Shown one piece after another: positions 39,043 through 46,945 of a stretch of 64,000 bases of DNA. The first letter of the stretch is position 1; every line of letters begins with the position of its first letter. This stretch comes from Cellulomonas uda (lineage in GTDB: Bacteria; Actinomycetota; Actinomycetes; Actinomycetales; Cellulomonadaceae): assembly GCF_006538705.1 (NCBI RefSeq), contig NZ_BJLP01000014.1:1-64000 (forward strand), read 5' to 3'. The translations under genes were made by a program, and so were the position numbers. The notes below the pieces were generated by a model. The model saw only the letters and a list, made by a program, of their open reading frames with translations. It was not told the origin of the DNA and searched no databases.

Positions 39043-41052
39043 TCAGGTGATCGTGAGGACGACGACCGTGCCCTTGGGGTGCATCGACCCGCCCCCGGGC
39101 TCCTGACCGACCACGAACCCGAGGCCGAAGTACGTCGCGGCGTGCCTGACCTCGACCTCGAAGCCGGCGGCCTTGAGCGTGTCCGTCGCCGACCCGATGC
39201 CGTTGCGCATGACGTCCGGCACCTTGAACAGCTCGGGTCCCTTCGACACGACGAGCGTCACGGTGTCGCCCCGGTGCCCCCGGGTGCCGCCCTCGGGCGA
39301 CTGCCGGATCACGACGCCGGCCTTGACGTCGGAGCTGAACTCCTCGGTCGTGCGGACCTTGAGGCCGTCGCCCTTGAGCTGCTTCGCGGCCGCGTCGGCG
39401 GCGGCGCCGACCTGGGAGGTGACGGTCACGGGCGCAGGACCCTTGGAGGTGGTCAGCGTCACGACGGTGTGCCGGATCGTGCGCTCACCGGCCTTCGCCG
39501 GGGTGCCGTCGGGGAGCTCGGCCGCGACGACGACGCCCAGCCCCGCCTTGTCGTCGTAGACCGGGTCGGCGTACTCGACCTCGAGGTCCGCCGCCACGAG
39601 CGCGGCCTCGGCGTCCGCCTGGAGCGTGCCGACGACCCCGTCCGGGACGTCCACGTAGTCGGGTCCCTTGGAGAGGGTGACCTCGACCGTCCCGTCCTTG
39701 CGGACCTTGTCGCCCGGCGCGGGATCGCTCGTGACGACGAGGCCCTTGGCGACGTCGCTCGAGAACTCGGAGGTGGTCGTGGACTCGAGCCCGACGGCGG
39801 TGAGCGCGGCACGCGCGGCCTCGGCGCTCGATCCCGCGATCTCGGGCACGGTCGTGTAGGCGCCGGGCCCGGCCACCACGTACCACCAGCCCGCGCCCCC
39901 GAGCCCGAGCGCCACGAGCAGGGCGAGCACCGCGGCGAGCAGCCGGCGACGCGGTCGACGAGCGGGAGCGGGCGCGGCGGCGGCCGGCGCGATCGCGCGA
40001 GGTCCGGAGCCGCCGGTGCCCAGCCCGATCGGGAGCGCGACCGTCGAGCCGCGCGGCAGGTCCTCGATGCGGACGGTCGAGCCGTCGTCGCCGGGGACCG
40101 CGTCCGCGCCGTCGGGCAGGGGCGTCTCGTCGGGGTCCGTCGCGGCGGGGAGCACGATCGACGGGGCGACGTCCGCGCGGCGCGAGAGCGTGGCGTCGTC
40201 GAGCTCACCGCGGGCGCGGCGCAGGAGGCCGACCGCGGCGGCCGCGTCGACCGGCCGGTCGTCGGGATCGCGTGCGGCGAGCGCGCGGACCAGGTCGTCG
40301 ACCTCGACGGGGAGCCACTCGAGGTCGTCGGACGGTGCGGGCACGTCGCTGTTGACGTGCTGGTAGGCGACCTGGATGGGCGTCTCGCCGACGAAGGGCT
40401 GGCGGCCCGTGAGCATCTCGAACAGCAGGATCCCGCAGGCGTAGACGTCGGTGCGGGCGTCGCTCGCGCCGCGCACGACGAGCTCGGGCGCGAGGTACGC
40501 GACCGTGCCCAGGACCGTTCCCGTGGTGGTCGAGGTGACCTCGGTGACGGCGCGTGCCAGCCCGAAGTCGGCGAGCTTGATGCGACCGTCCGTGGCCAGC
40601 AGCACGTTCTCGGGCTTGATGTCCCGGTGGACGAGGTCGCCCCGGTGCGCCGCGGCGAGCGCGTCCAGCACCGACTCGGTGATGCGCAGCGCCTCGGAGA
40701 CGGTGAGCGCACCCTGCTCCGCGAGGCGTCGGCGCAGGTTGGACCCGTCGACGTACTCCATCGTGAGGTAGCTGGTCTCGCCGTCGACGCCCTGGTCGTA
40801 CACCGCGACGAGGCCGGGGTGGGTGAGGCGTGCGGCGGCTCGCGCCTCGCGCCGGAACCGCGCGACGAAGTCCGCCCCGGAGCCGCCCTCCGCGAGGTGG
40901 GGGTGCATGACCTTGAGCGCCACGTCACGGTCGAGCCGTCGGTCCACCGCGAGGTAGACGGTCGCCATGCCGCCGCGCGCGATCCGGGAGACGACCTCGT
41001 ACCGGCCGTCGACCAGACGGCCGACGAGCGGATCGGTGACGGCGGTTCCCAC
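39043..41052 (-). CDS. PASTA-domain Ser/Thr protein kinase (PknL/PknB-like)
   Basis: A 669-residue membrane kinase. Kinase domain at about 15-275: ARGGMATVYLAVD (glycine loop), VALKVMHP (Lys), LVHRDIKPENVLL (catalytic loop), LADFGLARAV (DFG) and TVAYLAPEL (APE). A Pro/Arg juxtamembrane segment precedes one helix (LLAAVLALLVALGLGGAGWW) near residue 375, then four PASTA domains outside the cell that bind muropeptides or lipid II. TAGACT ends six bases before the GTG. Neighbours aroG, an Rv2175c homologue and a polyprenyl synthase match mycobacterial pknL. Confidence 0.93.
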   Translation of the reverse strand: MGTAVTDPLVGRLVDGRYEVVSRIARGGMATVYLAVDRRLDRDVALKVMHPHLAEGGSGADFVARFRREARAAARLTHPGLVAVYDQGVDGETSYLTMEYVDGSNLRRRLAEQGALTVSEALRITESVLDALAAAHRGDLVHRDIKPENVLLATDGRIKLADFGLARAVTEVTSTTTGTVLGTVAYLAPELVVRGASDARTDVYACGILLFEMLTGRQPFVGETPIQVAYQHVNSDVPAPSDDLEWLPVEVDDLVRALAARDPDDRPVDAAAAVGLLRRARGELDDATLSRRADVAPSIVLPAATDPDETPLPDGADAVPGDDGSTVRIEDLPRGSTVALPIGLGTGGSGPRAIAPAAAAPAPARRPRRRLLAAVLALLVALGLGGAGWWYVVAGPGAYTTVPEIAGSSAEAARAALTAVGLESTTTSEFSSDVAKGLVVTSDPAPGDKVRKDGTVEVTLSKGPDYVDVPDGVVGTLQADAEAALVAADLEVEYADPVYDDKAGLGVVVAAELPDGTPAKAGERTIRHTVVTLTTSKGPAPVTVTSQVGAAADAAAKQLKGDGLKVRTTEEFSSDVKAGVVIRQSPEGGTRGHRGDTVTLVVSKGPELFKVPDVMRNGIGSATDTLKAAGFEVEVRHAATYFGLGFVVGQEPGGGSMHPKGTVVVLTIT

Positions 41053-41159
41053 GCGGCGAGTCTACGTTCGGCGGGCGCTCGGCCCGGGTATTGGGGCGAG
41101 CGTCACGCGCGCGTCGCCCGGCCCGGAGCCCGGCGTCACCGCGTCCCTCACGGGTCCCC

Positions 41160-41178
41160 GACCGGTGCGTCGCCGGTC
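41160..41178 (-). terminator. small hairpin at the stop of the LysM/transglycosylase gene
   Basis: GACCGG and CCGGTC pair around TGCGTCG and overlap the TGA stop (41177-41179). The next gene on this strand, the PASTA kinase, has its own predicted -10. Confidence 0.35.
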
Positions 41179-42376
41179 AGCGGAAGCGGGTCATGAGGGT
41201 CTGGACGTTCGCGGCGTAGCGACGCGTGTCCGAGAACATGCCGTACTTCCGCACCGAGGCCGCGCCCTGGTAGTAGCCGGCGATCGCGCTGGGCAGGTCC
41301 GGCGACATGCGCACGAGCGCACGCAGGATGACGACACCCGCGGTGACGTTGTCGTCGGGGTCCAGCAGGTCGAGCTGACGCCCGACGATGCTCGACGCCC
41401 AGTCGCCCGAGCTCGGGATCACCTGCATGGTGCCGATCGCGTTGGCAGGGGAGACGGCCGTGTGGTTGAACCCGGACTCCTGGAACGCGATGGCCTGCGC
41501 GAGCGCCGGGTCGAGGCCGTAGGCCCGTGCGGTCGCGGCGACCTTCGCCTGCATCTGCGCCGTCGAGGGGACGCCGGCGGCGAGCAGCGCGCGCTTGTTG
41601 GCGTTGGCGGCGTCGACGACGTCACGCGCGTAGGTGCGGCCCTCGAACGTCGAGCCGACGAGCGGGCGTCCCGTCGAGGGGGCAGGCGTCGACGAGGCGG
41701 CGCCGCCGAGGCGCAGCGTCTGCCCGACCCGGATCATGGCGTTCGCGCCGAGGCCGTTGGCGGAGACGATGGCGGAGACGCTCGTGCCGAACCGCGCCGC
41801 CACGCCGGAGACGGTGTCGCCGGCGCGGACGGTGTAGGTCCGCCCCGGGGCGGTCGTGCGTGCCTGCGGCGCGGTGCTGCCGCTGCCGGGGATCGTCAGG
41901 GTCTGGCCCTCGATGATGAGGCCGTCGGCGCGCAGGCGGTTGGCCGCGATGATCGCCCGGACGCTCGTGCCGGTCCGCGCGGCGATGCCCGACACGGTCT
42001 CACCCGCGCGCACGACGTGCCGCGCCACGGGCGCCTGCGCCGGGGTGCTCGTCGGGCGCGCGGCCGAGCGGGACGACGTGGTCGGGATCGTCAACACCTG
42101 CCCGGCGCGGATGCGCGAGGGGTCGGCGAGGGCGTTGGCGCGCGTGATCGCGGCGATGCTCGCGCCGGTGCGGGTGGCGATGTGGCTCACGGTGTCGCCG
42201 TCGCGCACGGTGTAGGAGTCGTCCGCGTGCGCGGCTCCGGAGGTGGAGACCGAGATCGCGACGAGCGCGAGCGTGGCACCCGTCCCGCTCGCGGCCCGGC
42301 GTGCGGTCCGCCGACGACCGTCGCGCTCGGCGCGGGCGGTCTGCGAACGGCGTGCGGCTGCGGTGCTCGAGGCCAT
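41177..42376 (-). CDS. secreted LysM-repeat lytic transglycosylase
   Basis: A 399-residue exported wall enzyme. A basic signal peptide (cleavage near AHA-DD, residue 52) is followed by three LysM domains (DSYTVRDGDTVSHIATRTG, HVVRAGETVSGIA, TYTVRAGDTVSGVA) at about 55-100, 117-162 and 177-222, separated by Ser/Thr/Pro linkers. A C-terminal SLT domain carries the catalytic Glu in AIAFQESGFNHTAVS and the GTMQVIPSSG block. It cleaves peptidoglycan glycan strands. AGGGGGG precedes the ATG. Being upstream of the PASTA kinase suggests shared wall control. Confidence 0.92.
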   Translation of the reverse strand: MASSTAAARRSQTARAERDGRRRTARRAASGTGATLALVAISVSTSGAAHADDSYTVRDGDTVSHIATRTGASIAAITRANALADPSRIRAGQVLTIPTTSSRSAARPTSTPAQAPVARHVVRAGETVSGIAARTGTSVRAIIAANRLRADGLIIEGQTLTIPGSGSTAPQARTTAPGRTYTVRAGDTVSGVAARFGTSVSAIVSANGLGANAMIRVGQTLRLGGAASSTPAPSTGRPLVGSTFEGRTYARDVVDAANANKRALLAAGVPSTAQMQAKVAATARAYGLDPALAQAIAFQESGFNHTAVSPANAIGTMQVIPSSGDWASSIVGRQLDLLDPDDNVTAGVVILRALVRMSPDLPSAIAGYYQGAASVRKYGMFSDTRRYAANVQTLMTRFR

Positions 42377-42543
42377 GACGCCCCCCTGAACGGTGTGACA
42401 CGAGTCAAGACGCGTGACTGGTGTGGCTGATGTGACAGAAGTGAAACTAGCCGACACGCCCGGAGGAGGAAACCCCGAGCCCCGCGCGCCACCCGGACGG
42501 CGGGTGCGCGGCGACGGCCCGGACGCTGCGTAGTCTGGGCACC

Positions 42544-42948
42544 GTGAGCGAGACCCTGGACCCGCACGCGGCTGCTGCCGACGCCCTCGTCGACTCCTGG
42601 TTGACCCTGCCCGACGTCGCCGAGCGCGTCGGCCTCGACGTCGGCAAGGTCCGGCGCCTGCTGCAGGAGCGCAAGCTCGTCGGCATGCGCCGGGGCGAGC
42701 CCCGCGTCCTGTCGGTGCCGGAGCGTTTCCTGGTGCCCGGTCACCAGGGCGCCGGCGCGACCGGCGAGTGGGCCGCGCTGCCGTGGCTCCAGGGCACGCT
42801 GACGGTGCTCGCCGACGCGGGCTTCTCCGACGAGGAGGCGATCGTCTGGCTCTTCACGCCGGACGACTCCCTGCCCGGCGCGCCGATCGACGCGCTGCGG
42901 GCAGGCCAGAAGACCGAGGTCCGACGCCGCGCCCAGGCCGAGCTCTAG
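42544..42948 (+). CDS. Rv2175c-like winged-helix DNA-binding protein
   Basis: A 134-residue protein. Residues 15-60 form a winged-helix/MerR-like DNA-binding region (WLTLPDVAERVGLDVGKVRR, then LVGMRRGEPRVLSVPERFL). The C-terminal LPWLQGTLTVLADAGFSDEE and EAIVWLFTPDDSLPG blocks match Rv2175c-type proteins. In M. tuberculosis, Rv2175c is phosphorylated by PknL, which affects DNA binding. Here the gene is close to the PASTA kinase gene. TAGTCT ends seven bases before the GTG. Thr residues near the N-terminus (SETLD, WLTLP) are possible phosphosites. Confidence 0.85.
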   Translation: MSETLDPHAAAADALVDSWLTLPDVAERVGLDVGKVRRLLQERKLVGMRRGEPRVLSVPERFLVPGHQGAGATGEWAALPWLQGTLTVLADAGFSDEEAIVWLFTPDDSLPGAPIDALRAGQKTEVRRRAQAEL

Positions 42949-42997
42949 CTCCCGCCCGCCGGCGCGTCCACCGCGACCGGGGCCTCCGCGACGCGGT

Positions 42998-43015
42998 GAC
43001 CGTCAGGTAACGGTC
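42998..43015. terminator. hairpin between convergent Rv2175c-like and polyprenyl synthase genes
   Basis: GACCGT and ACGGTC pair around CAGGTA, overlapping the stop of the minus-strand gene. Confidence 0.4.
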
Positions 43016-44165
43016 AGGCGCGCCGGTCGACCGCCGCGTGCGCGAGCCGCGTCAGCACGTCCGCGGCGGGCGCGGGCCAGGGCTGCTCGGCGAGCAGCGA
43101 GAGGGCCTCGTGCGCCAGGTCGTCGATCAGTCGCTCGACCTCGTCCACGGCACCCGTCGCGCGGATCGCCCGCGCCACGCGCGCGACCTGCGCGTCGTCG
43201 AGCGTGCGGTCGCCGAGGCTCGCGCCGAGCAGGTCACCCGTCGCGGCGTCGCCACGCTCGCGTGCTCGCCGCGCCGCACGCGCGACGAGAACCGTGCGCT
43301 TGCCCTCGCGCACGTCGTCACCCGCCGGCTTCCCCGTCGTCGCGGGGTCGCCGAACACGCCCAGCACGTCGTCCCGGAGCTGGAACGCCTCGCCCAGCGG
43401 GAGCCCGACGGCCCGCACCGTCGCGAGCGCGTCGTCGTCCGCGTCCGCCAGGGCAGCCCCCAGCGAGAGCGGGTGCTCGACGCTGTACCGCGCCGACTTG
43501 GCCCGGATGACCTCGCGAGCCCGTCGCTCGTCGGCGGCCGGGTCTCGACCCCACGGCTGGGACTGCGCGAGCACGTCGAGGTACTGGCCCACCGTGACCT
43601 CGGTGCGCATGAGGTCGAACACGGCCCGGGCCCGCTGCTGGCGCGCGAGGGGCAGCGGCTCGAGCGCGCGCGCGAACTCCTGCTCGCTCGCGACGAGCGC
43701 GAGGTCGCCCAGGAGGATCGCCGCGGAGGTGCCGAACCGGACGGCGTCGCCGTGCAGGCCCTGCTCGACGTGGAGGTCCGCGAACGCGCGGTGCGCGGCG
43801 GGCAGGCCGCGGCGCGTGTCGGAGTCGTCCATGACGTCGTCGTGGAACAGCGCCGCCGCCTGGAACAGCTCCAGGGCCGCGCCCACGCGCAGGACCGCCG
43901 CGGCGTCCGGTCCGTCCGGCTCGCCGCCGTGCGCGCGCCAGGACCACCAGCAGAACGCCGCGCGCAGGCGCTTGCCGCCCGACAGCATCCTCTCGACCGC
44001 GTCGGCGAGGAGGTCGGCCTCCGGGCTGATCGCCGCGAGCGTGCCGCGCAGCTGCGTGACGTGCTCCGCCAGCAGCGCGTCGACCCCGCCGCGGACGTCC
44101 TCGAGGTCGACGAGCGTGCGCACGTCGGACGTGGACTCGGACGAGGGGTCGGTGTGGCGGGTCAC
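43014..44165 (-). CDS. polyprenyl diphosphate synthase (IdsA2-like)
   Basis: A 383-residue trans-isoprenyl diphosphate synthase. The first Asp-rich motif is FHDDVMDDSDTRRG, the second is QLRDDVLGVFGD. GGKRLRAAFC binds diphosphate, and AKSARYSVEHPLSLG supplies the Lys. The second motif lacks its last Asp (D-D-V-L-G rather than D-D-x-x-D), which is common in some actinobacterial members. The chain length is unknown; products may feed menaquinone or the lipid carriers. Two GTG codons are possible; 44165 is exactly six bases after TAGGCT. Mycobacterial idsA2 is the positional match. Confidence 0.9.
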   Translation of the reverse strand: MTRHTDPSSESTSDVRTLVDLEDVRGGVDALLAEHVTQLRGTLAAISPEADLLADAVERMLSGGKRLRAAFCWWSWRAHGGEPDGPDAAAVLRVGAALELFQAAALFHDDVMDDSDTRRGLPAAHRAFADLHVEQGLHGDAVRFGTSAAILLGDLALVASEQEFARALEPLPLARQQRARAVFDLMRTEVTVGQYLDVLAQSQPWGRDPAADERRAREVIRAKSARYSVEHPLSLGAALADADDDALATVRAVGLPLGEAFQLRDDVLGVFGDPATTGKPAGDDVREGKRTVLVARAARRARERGDAATGDLLGASLGDRTLDDAQVARVARAIRATGAVDEVERLIDDLAHEALSLLAEQPWPAPAADVLTRLAHAAVDRRA

Positions 44166-44171
44166 CACGGC

Positions 44172-44177
44172 AGCCTA
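44172..44177 (-). promoter_or_regulatory. predicted -10 that decides the polyprenyl synthase start
   Basis: TAGGCT on the minus strand, then GCCGTG, then GTG at 44165. The GTG at 44168 would be only three bases away. The element overlaps the last codons of the upstream lipoprotein gene. Confidence 0.4.
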
Positions 44178-44696
44178 GGGGACCACCACGCGGCCGCCGA
44201 GCGTGAGCGTGCGGACACCGTCACGGTCGAGGACCGCGACGGTGAGGACCTCGCCGGACCTGCGCGCGAACGTCGACTCCGCCGCGACCCCCGCCGGCGG
44301 CGTCGCGACCGGTGCCTCCGTGAAGCCGGCGTCCGTGAGCGCGCGCCGCAGGTCCGTCATGAGCGTGGTGGCCTCGACCGCCGTGCGCAGGTTGAGGCTG
44401 AGGGTCGTGGTCCCGCCGTCGGCGTCGACCTCGGCGGACGACACGAGGATCTGCGCGTCGGCAGGCAGCGGCACCAGGTCCGCAGGGAAGCCGTCGGCGA
44501 GCTCGCCGACGGCCGCGTGCTCGTCGTCCGGCGTGTCGAACGTCGCCTCGGCGGTGACAGCGGGCTCGGCGAGCAGGGAGTGCTCGTCCGCCTCCTGCGA
44601 CGGGTCCAGCCGCGCGGGCTGCGAGCTCGTGCAGCCGCTGACGGCGAGCAGCGCGGCGACCGCCAGGGCGGCGACGCGTGATGTGGTCCGGAGCAC
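44175..44696 (-). CDS. hypothetical lipoprotein
   Basis: An unrecognised 173-residue exported protein. The signal peptide ends in a clear lipobox, AVSGC at about residues 17-21, followed by TSSQPARLD. The mature part is acidic and then carries an alpha/beta segment (STTT-like DGGTTTLSLNLRTA, LMTDLRRALTDAGFTEAP). The last strand reads RTLTLGGRVVVP. TACGCT ends exactly six bases before the GTG, so it is probably leaderless. It lies directly upstream of the polyprenyl synthase on the same strand. Confidence 0.8.
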   Translation of the reverse strand: MLRTTSRVAALAVAALLAVSGCTSSQPARLDPSQEADEHSLLAEPAVTAEATFDTPDDEHAAVGELADGFPADLVPLPADAQILVSSAEVDADGGTTTLSLNLRTAVEATTLMTDLRRALTDAGFTEAPVATPPAGVAAESTFARRSGEVLTVAVLDRDGVRTLTLGGRVVVP

Positions 44697-44805
44697 CGCG
44701 ACAGCGTAGCCGCGACCCGACCCCAGGCCGCCGGGCCGCCCGCACGTTCCACAGGCCGGGGGAGCGGCGCCCCGCGTGCCCCCCCGCGTGCGGTGTGCTG
44801 CGGCC

Positions 44806-46059
44806 ATGACGGCGACCACGACGCTGCGGGTGAACGAGCCCCGCGAGATCCTCTCCCTGCTCCCGTACCGGCTCGGCTTCCGGCCGCGCGACAGCGCGGT
44901 CGCGGTCAGCCTGCGCGCACCGCGCGGACGCGTCGGCGTGGTGATGCGTGTCGACCTGCCCGCGCTCGCCGACCCGGACGTGGGGGCGCAGGTCGCGCGG
45001 GCGACGGTGGCCGTCATGGGCCGCGACCGAGCGCAGGGCACGATCCTCGTCGTCTACACCGACGCCGACCCGCGGCTGGCCGACGACGACGAGGCGCGCG
45101 CGCTGGCGCGTGCGGTCATGCACTACCGCGAGGCGGCGGACGCCCCGCTCGGCGAGGTCGCCGTGTGGGTGGTGACGTCGACCGGCTACCTGTCCTACGA
45201 CTGCGCGCGCTCGTGCTGCCCGCCGGGTGGCCGCCCGCTGCGCGAGCTCGAGTCGACGCAGGTCTCGGCGCGCATGGTGCTCGAGGGTGCCACCGTCGCG
45301 AGCTCGCGCGACGACCTCGTGCGCATCCCGCTGGCGGATCCGCAGCGTCGGCGCGTCGTCGCCCGCGCCCGCCAACGGTGGGAGCGACGCGCCGCGCAGG
45401 CGCAGACCGACGGGCCGGCCGCGTGCGAGCACTGGCGGCTCGGGGCGGTGGCCGCGTGGCGGTCGGCGGTCGACCTCGTCGCGGGACGCGCGCCGGCGGG
45501 GACGCCCGCGCCGTGGGGTCGGCTGGAGGCCGGGCTCCAGGACCGCCGGGTGCGGGACGCGGTGCTCGCCTCGTTCGTGCCCGGTGTCGGCGACCTGCCG
45601 GAGCGCAGCGTGCGGGGCGAGCGGCCCAGCGTCTCGGTGGACGCGGCGATGCAGCAGGTGACCGCGCGGATCGTGCGCTCGGACGCGGCGCTGCCCCCGC
45701 CCGAGACGCTCGTCCGGCTGCACGAGGAGACGCTCGAGGCGCTCGTCGCGCACGGGCGACGTGACGCGCAGGCCCCCGCGCTGTCCCTGCTCGCGCTCCT
45801 CGCGTGGTGGCGCGGTGACGGGGCGCGCGCGCAGATCCTGCTCGACCGTGCCCTGCGCGACGACCCGGGCTACCGGCTCGCGGCGCTGCTGGCATCCGCG
45901 CTCTCGGCGGGGCTCGGCCCGGGCTGGACGCGTGACGACGTGCCGGAGGACGCGGGCACGCCCGACGACGTGCCGGGTCCCGACGCCGGCGTCGACGGTG
46001 GGATCGACGACGGCCGCGCGGACCACGCGCCCGACCCTCGGGACGTCCCGCCGAGGTAG
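44806..46059 (+). CDS. DUF4192 family protein
   Basis: A 417-residue cytosolic protein of DUF4192, restricted mainly to actinobacteria. The N-terminus (VNEPREILSLLPYRLGFRPR, then SAVAVSLRAP) and the Cys motif LSYDCARSCCPPGGRPL are characteristic. The C-terminal third is helical, with TPR-like LLALLAWWRGDGARAQILLD and an acidic disordered tail. Function is unknown; position just upstream of Usp and sigA is common in relatives. TGTGCT lies six bases before the ATG but is a poor -10 match. It is divergent from the lipoprotein gene. Confidence 0.87.
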   Translation: MTATTTLRVNEPREILSLLPYRLGFRPRDSAVAVSLRAPRGRVGVVMRVDLPALADPDVGAQVARATVAVMGRDRAQGTILVVYTDADPRLADDDEARALARAVMHYREAADAPLGEVAVWVVTSTGYLSYDCARSCCPPGGRPLRELESTQVSARMVLEGATVASSRDDLVRIPLADPQRRRVVARARQRWERRAAQAQTDGPAACEHWRLGAVAAWRSAVDLVAGRAPAGTPAPWGRLEAGLQDRRVRDAVLASFVPGVGDLPERSVRGERPSVSVDAAMQQVTARIVRSDAALPPPETLVRLHEETLEALVAHGRRDAQAPALSLLALLAWWRGDGARAQILLDRALRDDPGYRLAALLASALSAGLGPGWTRDDVPEDAGTPDDVPGPDAGVDGGIDDGRADHAPDPRDVPPR

Positions 46060-46181
46060 CGGCGCGCGGGTGCGGCACGCCGGTGCGAGGTGCGACGCGC
46101 CACGCCACGCGCGTCGCCGCAGGTGGAGCCACGGGCCGCGCGGCGGTACGGTCCTCGCACGGGCGTCGAAAGGAGCTCAGC

Positions 46182-46574
46182 ATGGGCATCGTGGTCGGCT
46201 ACCTGGCGACGCCGGAGGGTCGCGCCGCCCTGGACGCGGCGGTCCAGGAGGCGAACATCCGTGGTCGTAGCGTGGTGGTCGTCGTGAGCTCGCGTGCCGA
46301 CGAGCCCGCGGAGCAGCGCGCGCTGGTCGAGTCGGAGCTCGCGAGCGTCGCGGCGAACCTCACGTCACAGGGTGTGCCGCACGAGGTGCGGCTGCTCGAC
46401 GGCGGGGACGTCGCGGACGACCTCATCGCGACGGCGGAGGAGACCGGGGCGGAGCTGGTGGTGCTCGGCCTGCGGCAGCGCAGCCCCGTGGGCAAGCTGA
46501 TCCTCGGGGCCAACGCCCAGCGCGTGCTGTTCGACGCCCCCTGCCCCGTCCTGACGGTCAAGCCCAAGCACTGA
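46182..46574 (+). CDS. universal stress protein (UspA family)
   Basis: A 130-residue single Usp domain. [20 protein letters not shown] begins the first strand and helix. [20 protein letters not shown] and [19 protein letters not shown] contain the ATP-binding G-x2-G-x9-G-like pattern, although the usual Ser after the last Gly is Ala-Asn. AAAGGAG precedes the ATG, and TACGGT at 46147-46152 may be the -10. Such proteins bind ATP and act in stress and dormancy responses; targets are unknown. Confidence 0.88.
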   Translation: MGIVVGYLATPEGRAALDAAVQEANIRGRSVVVVVSSRADEPAEQRALVESELASVAANLTSQGVPHEVRLLDGGDVADDLIATAEETGAELVVLGLRQRSPVGKLILGANAQRVLFDAPCPVLTVKPKH

Positions 46575-46841
46575 CGCGTCAGGGGCTTCGGGTCCCAGAC
46601 GTCGCGGGGGCCTCGGTCCGTCGCGCTCGGTGCGCCCGTTCGGGTGATCGGCGGCACGTCTTCCCGGGCCGGGAATCCTCCGGGCCGTCCGTGCGTTGGG
46701 TGGGGGTGGAGGTCCCGGCGTCGCCACCGACCGGCCGCGTGAGAGGACTCCACCTGCGTGCCGCGCGCGCCGACGACGGTCCGACCGCTCGTCCCCCCGC
46801 GGCGCCAACGAGGCTCCCGCCGAGAACTCCACCCGGTCGTC

Positions 46842-46857
46842 GCGCACACGTGTGCGC
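46842..46857. promoter_or_regulatory. perfect 16-bp palindrome upstream of the sigA promoter
   Basis: GCGCACAC joined directly to GTGTGCGC with no spacer, centred about 40 bp upstream of TACAAT. The position fits an activator or repressor dimer next to -35. Confidence 0.5.
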
Positions 46858-46886
46858 AGGACGACTCTGCGGTGGCGTCGGCTCGG

Positions 46887-46892
46887 TACAAT
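46887..46892 (+). promoter_or_regulatory. predicted sigA -10 element
   Basis: TACAAT is the best -10 match in the window. Transcription would start near 46899, so the frame extending upstream of 46946 is not translated. Confidence 0.65.
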
Positions 46893-46945
46893 ATCCGTCT
46901 ACCACCCGGCCTCGTCGCCGGTGTCGTGCTGCCGAAAGGTCGTTC

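Larger units (their letters stand above)
46575..46945 (+). promoter_or_regulatory. 371-bp sigA upstream region with promoter and palindromes
   Basis: The first bases hold CTGACGCGTCAG (46571-46582), a perfect 12-bp palindrome across the usp stop, and a weak GGGGC/GTCCC hairpin. The middle contains no credible gene. GCGCACAC/GTGTGCGC at 46842-46857 is a perfect 16-bp palindrome. A consensus-like TACAAT lies at 46887-46892, leaving about a 45-nt leader to the GTG at 46946. The -35 region (around 46864-46869) is not a good TTGACA match, so an activator or alternative sigma may be needed. Confidence 0.6.

Noticed and set aside
42377-42543. c-di-AMP riboswitch upstream of the LysM/transglycosylase gene
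   Set aside because: Such genes often carry one in actinobacteria, but the 167-bp gap shows no long structured leader; only GTGACA-like motifs are visible.
46691-46945. N-terminal extension of SigA (85 codons)
   Set aside because: The predicted -10 at 46887 and the ribosome site before GTG 46946 place the start downstream.
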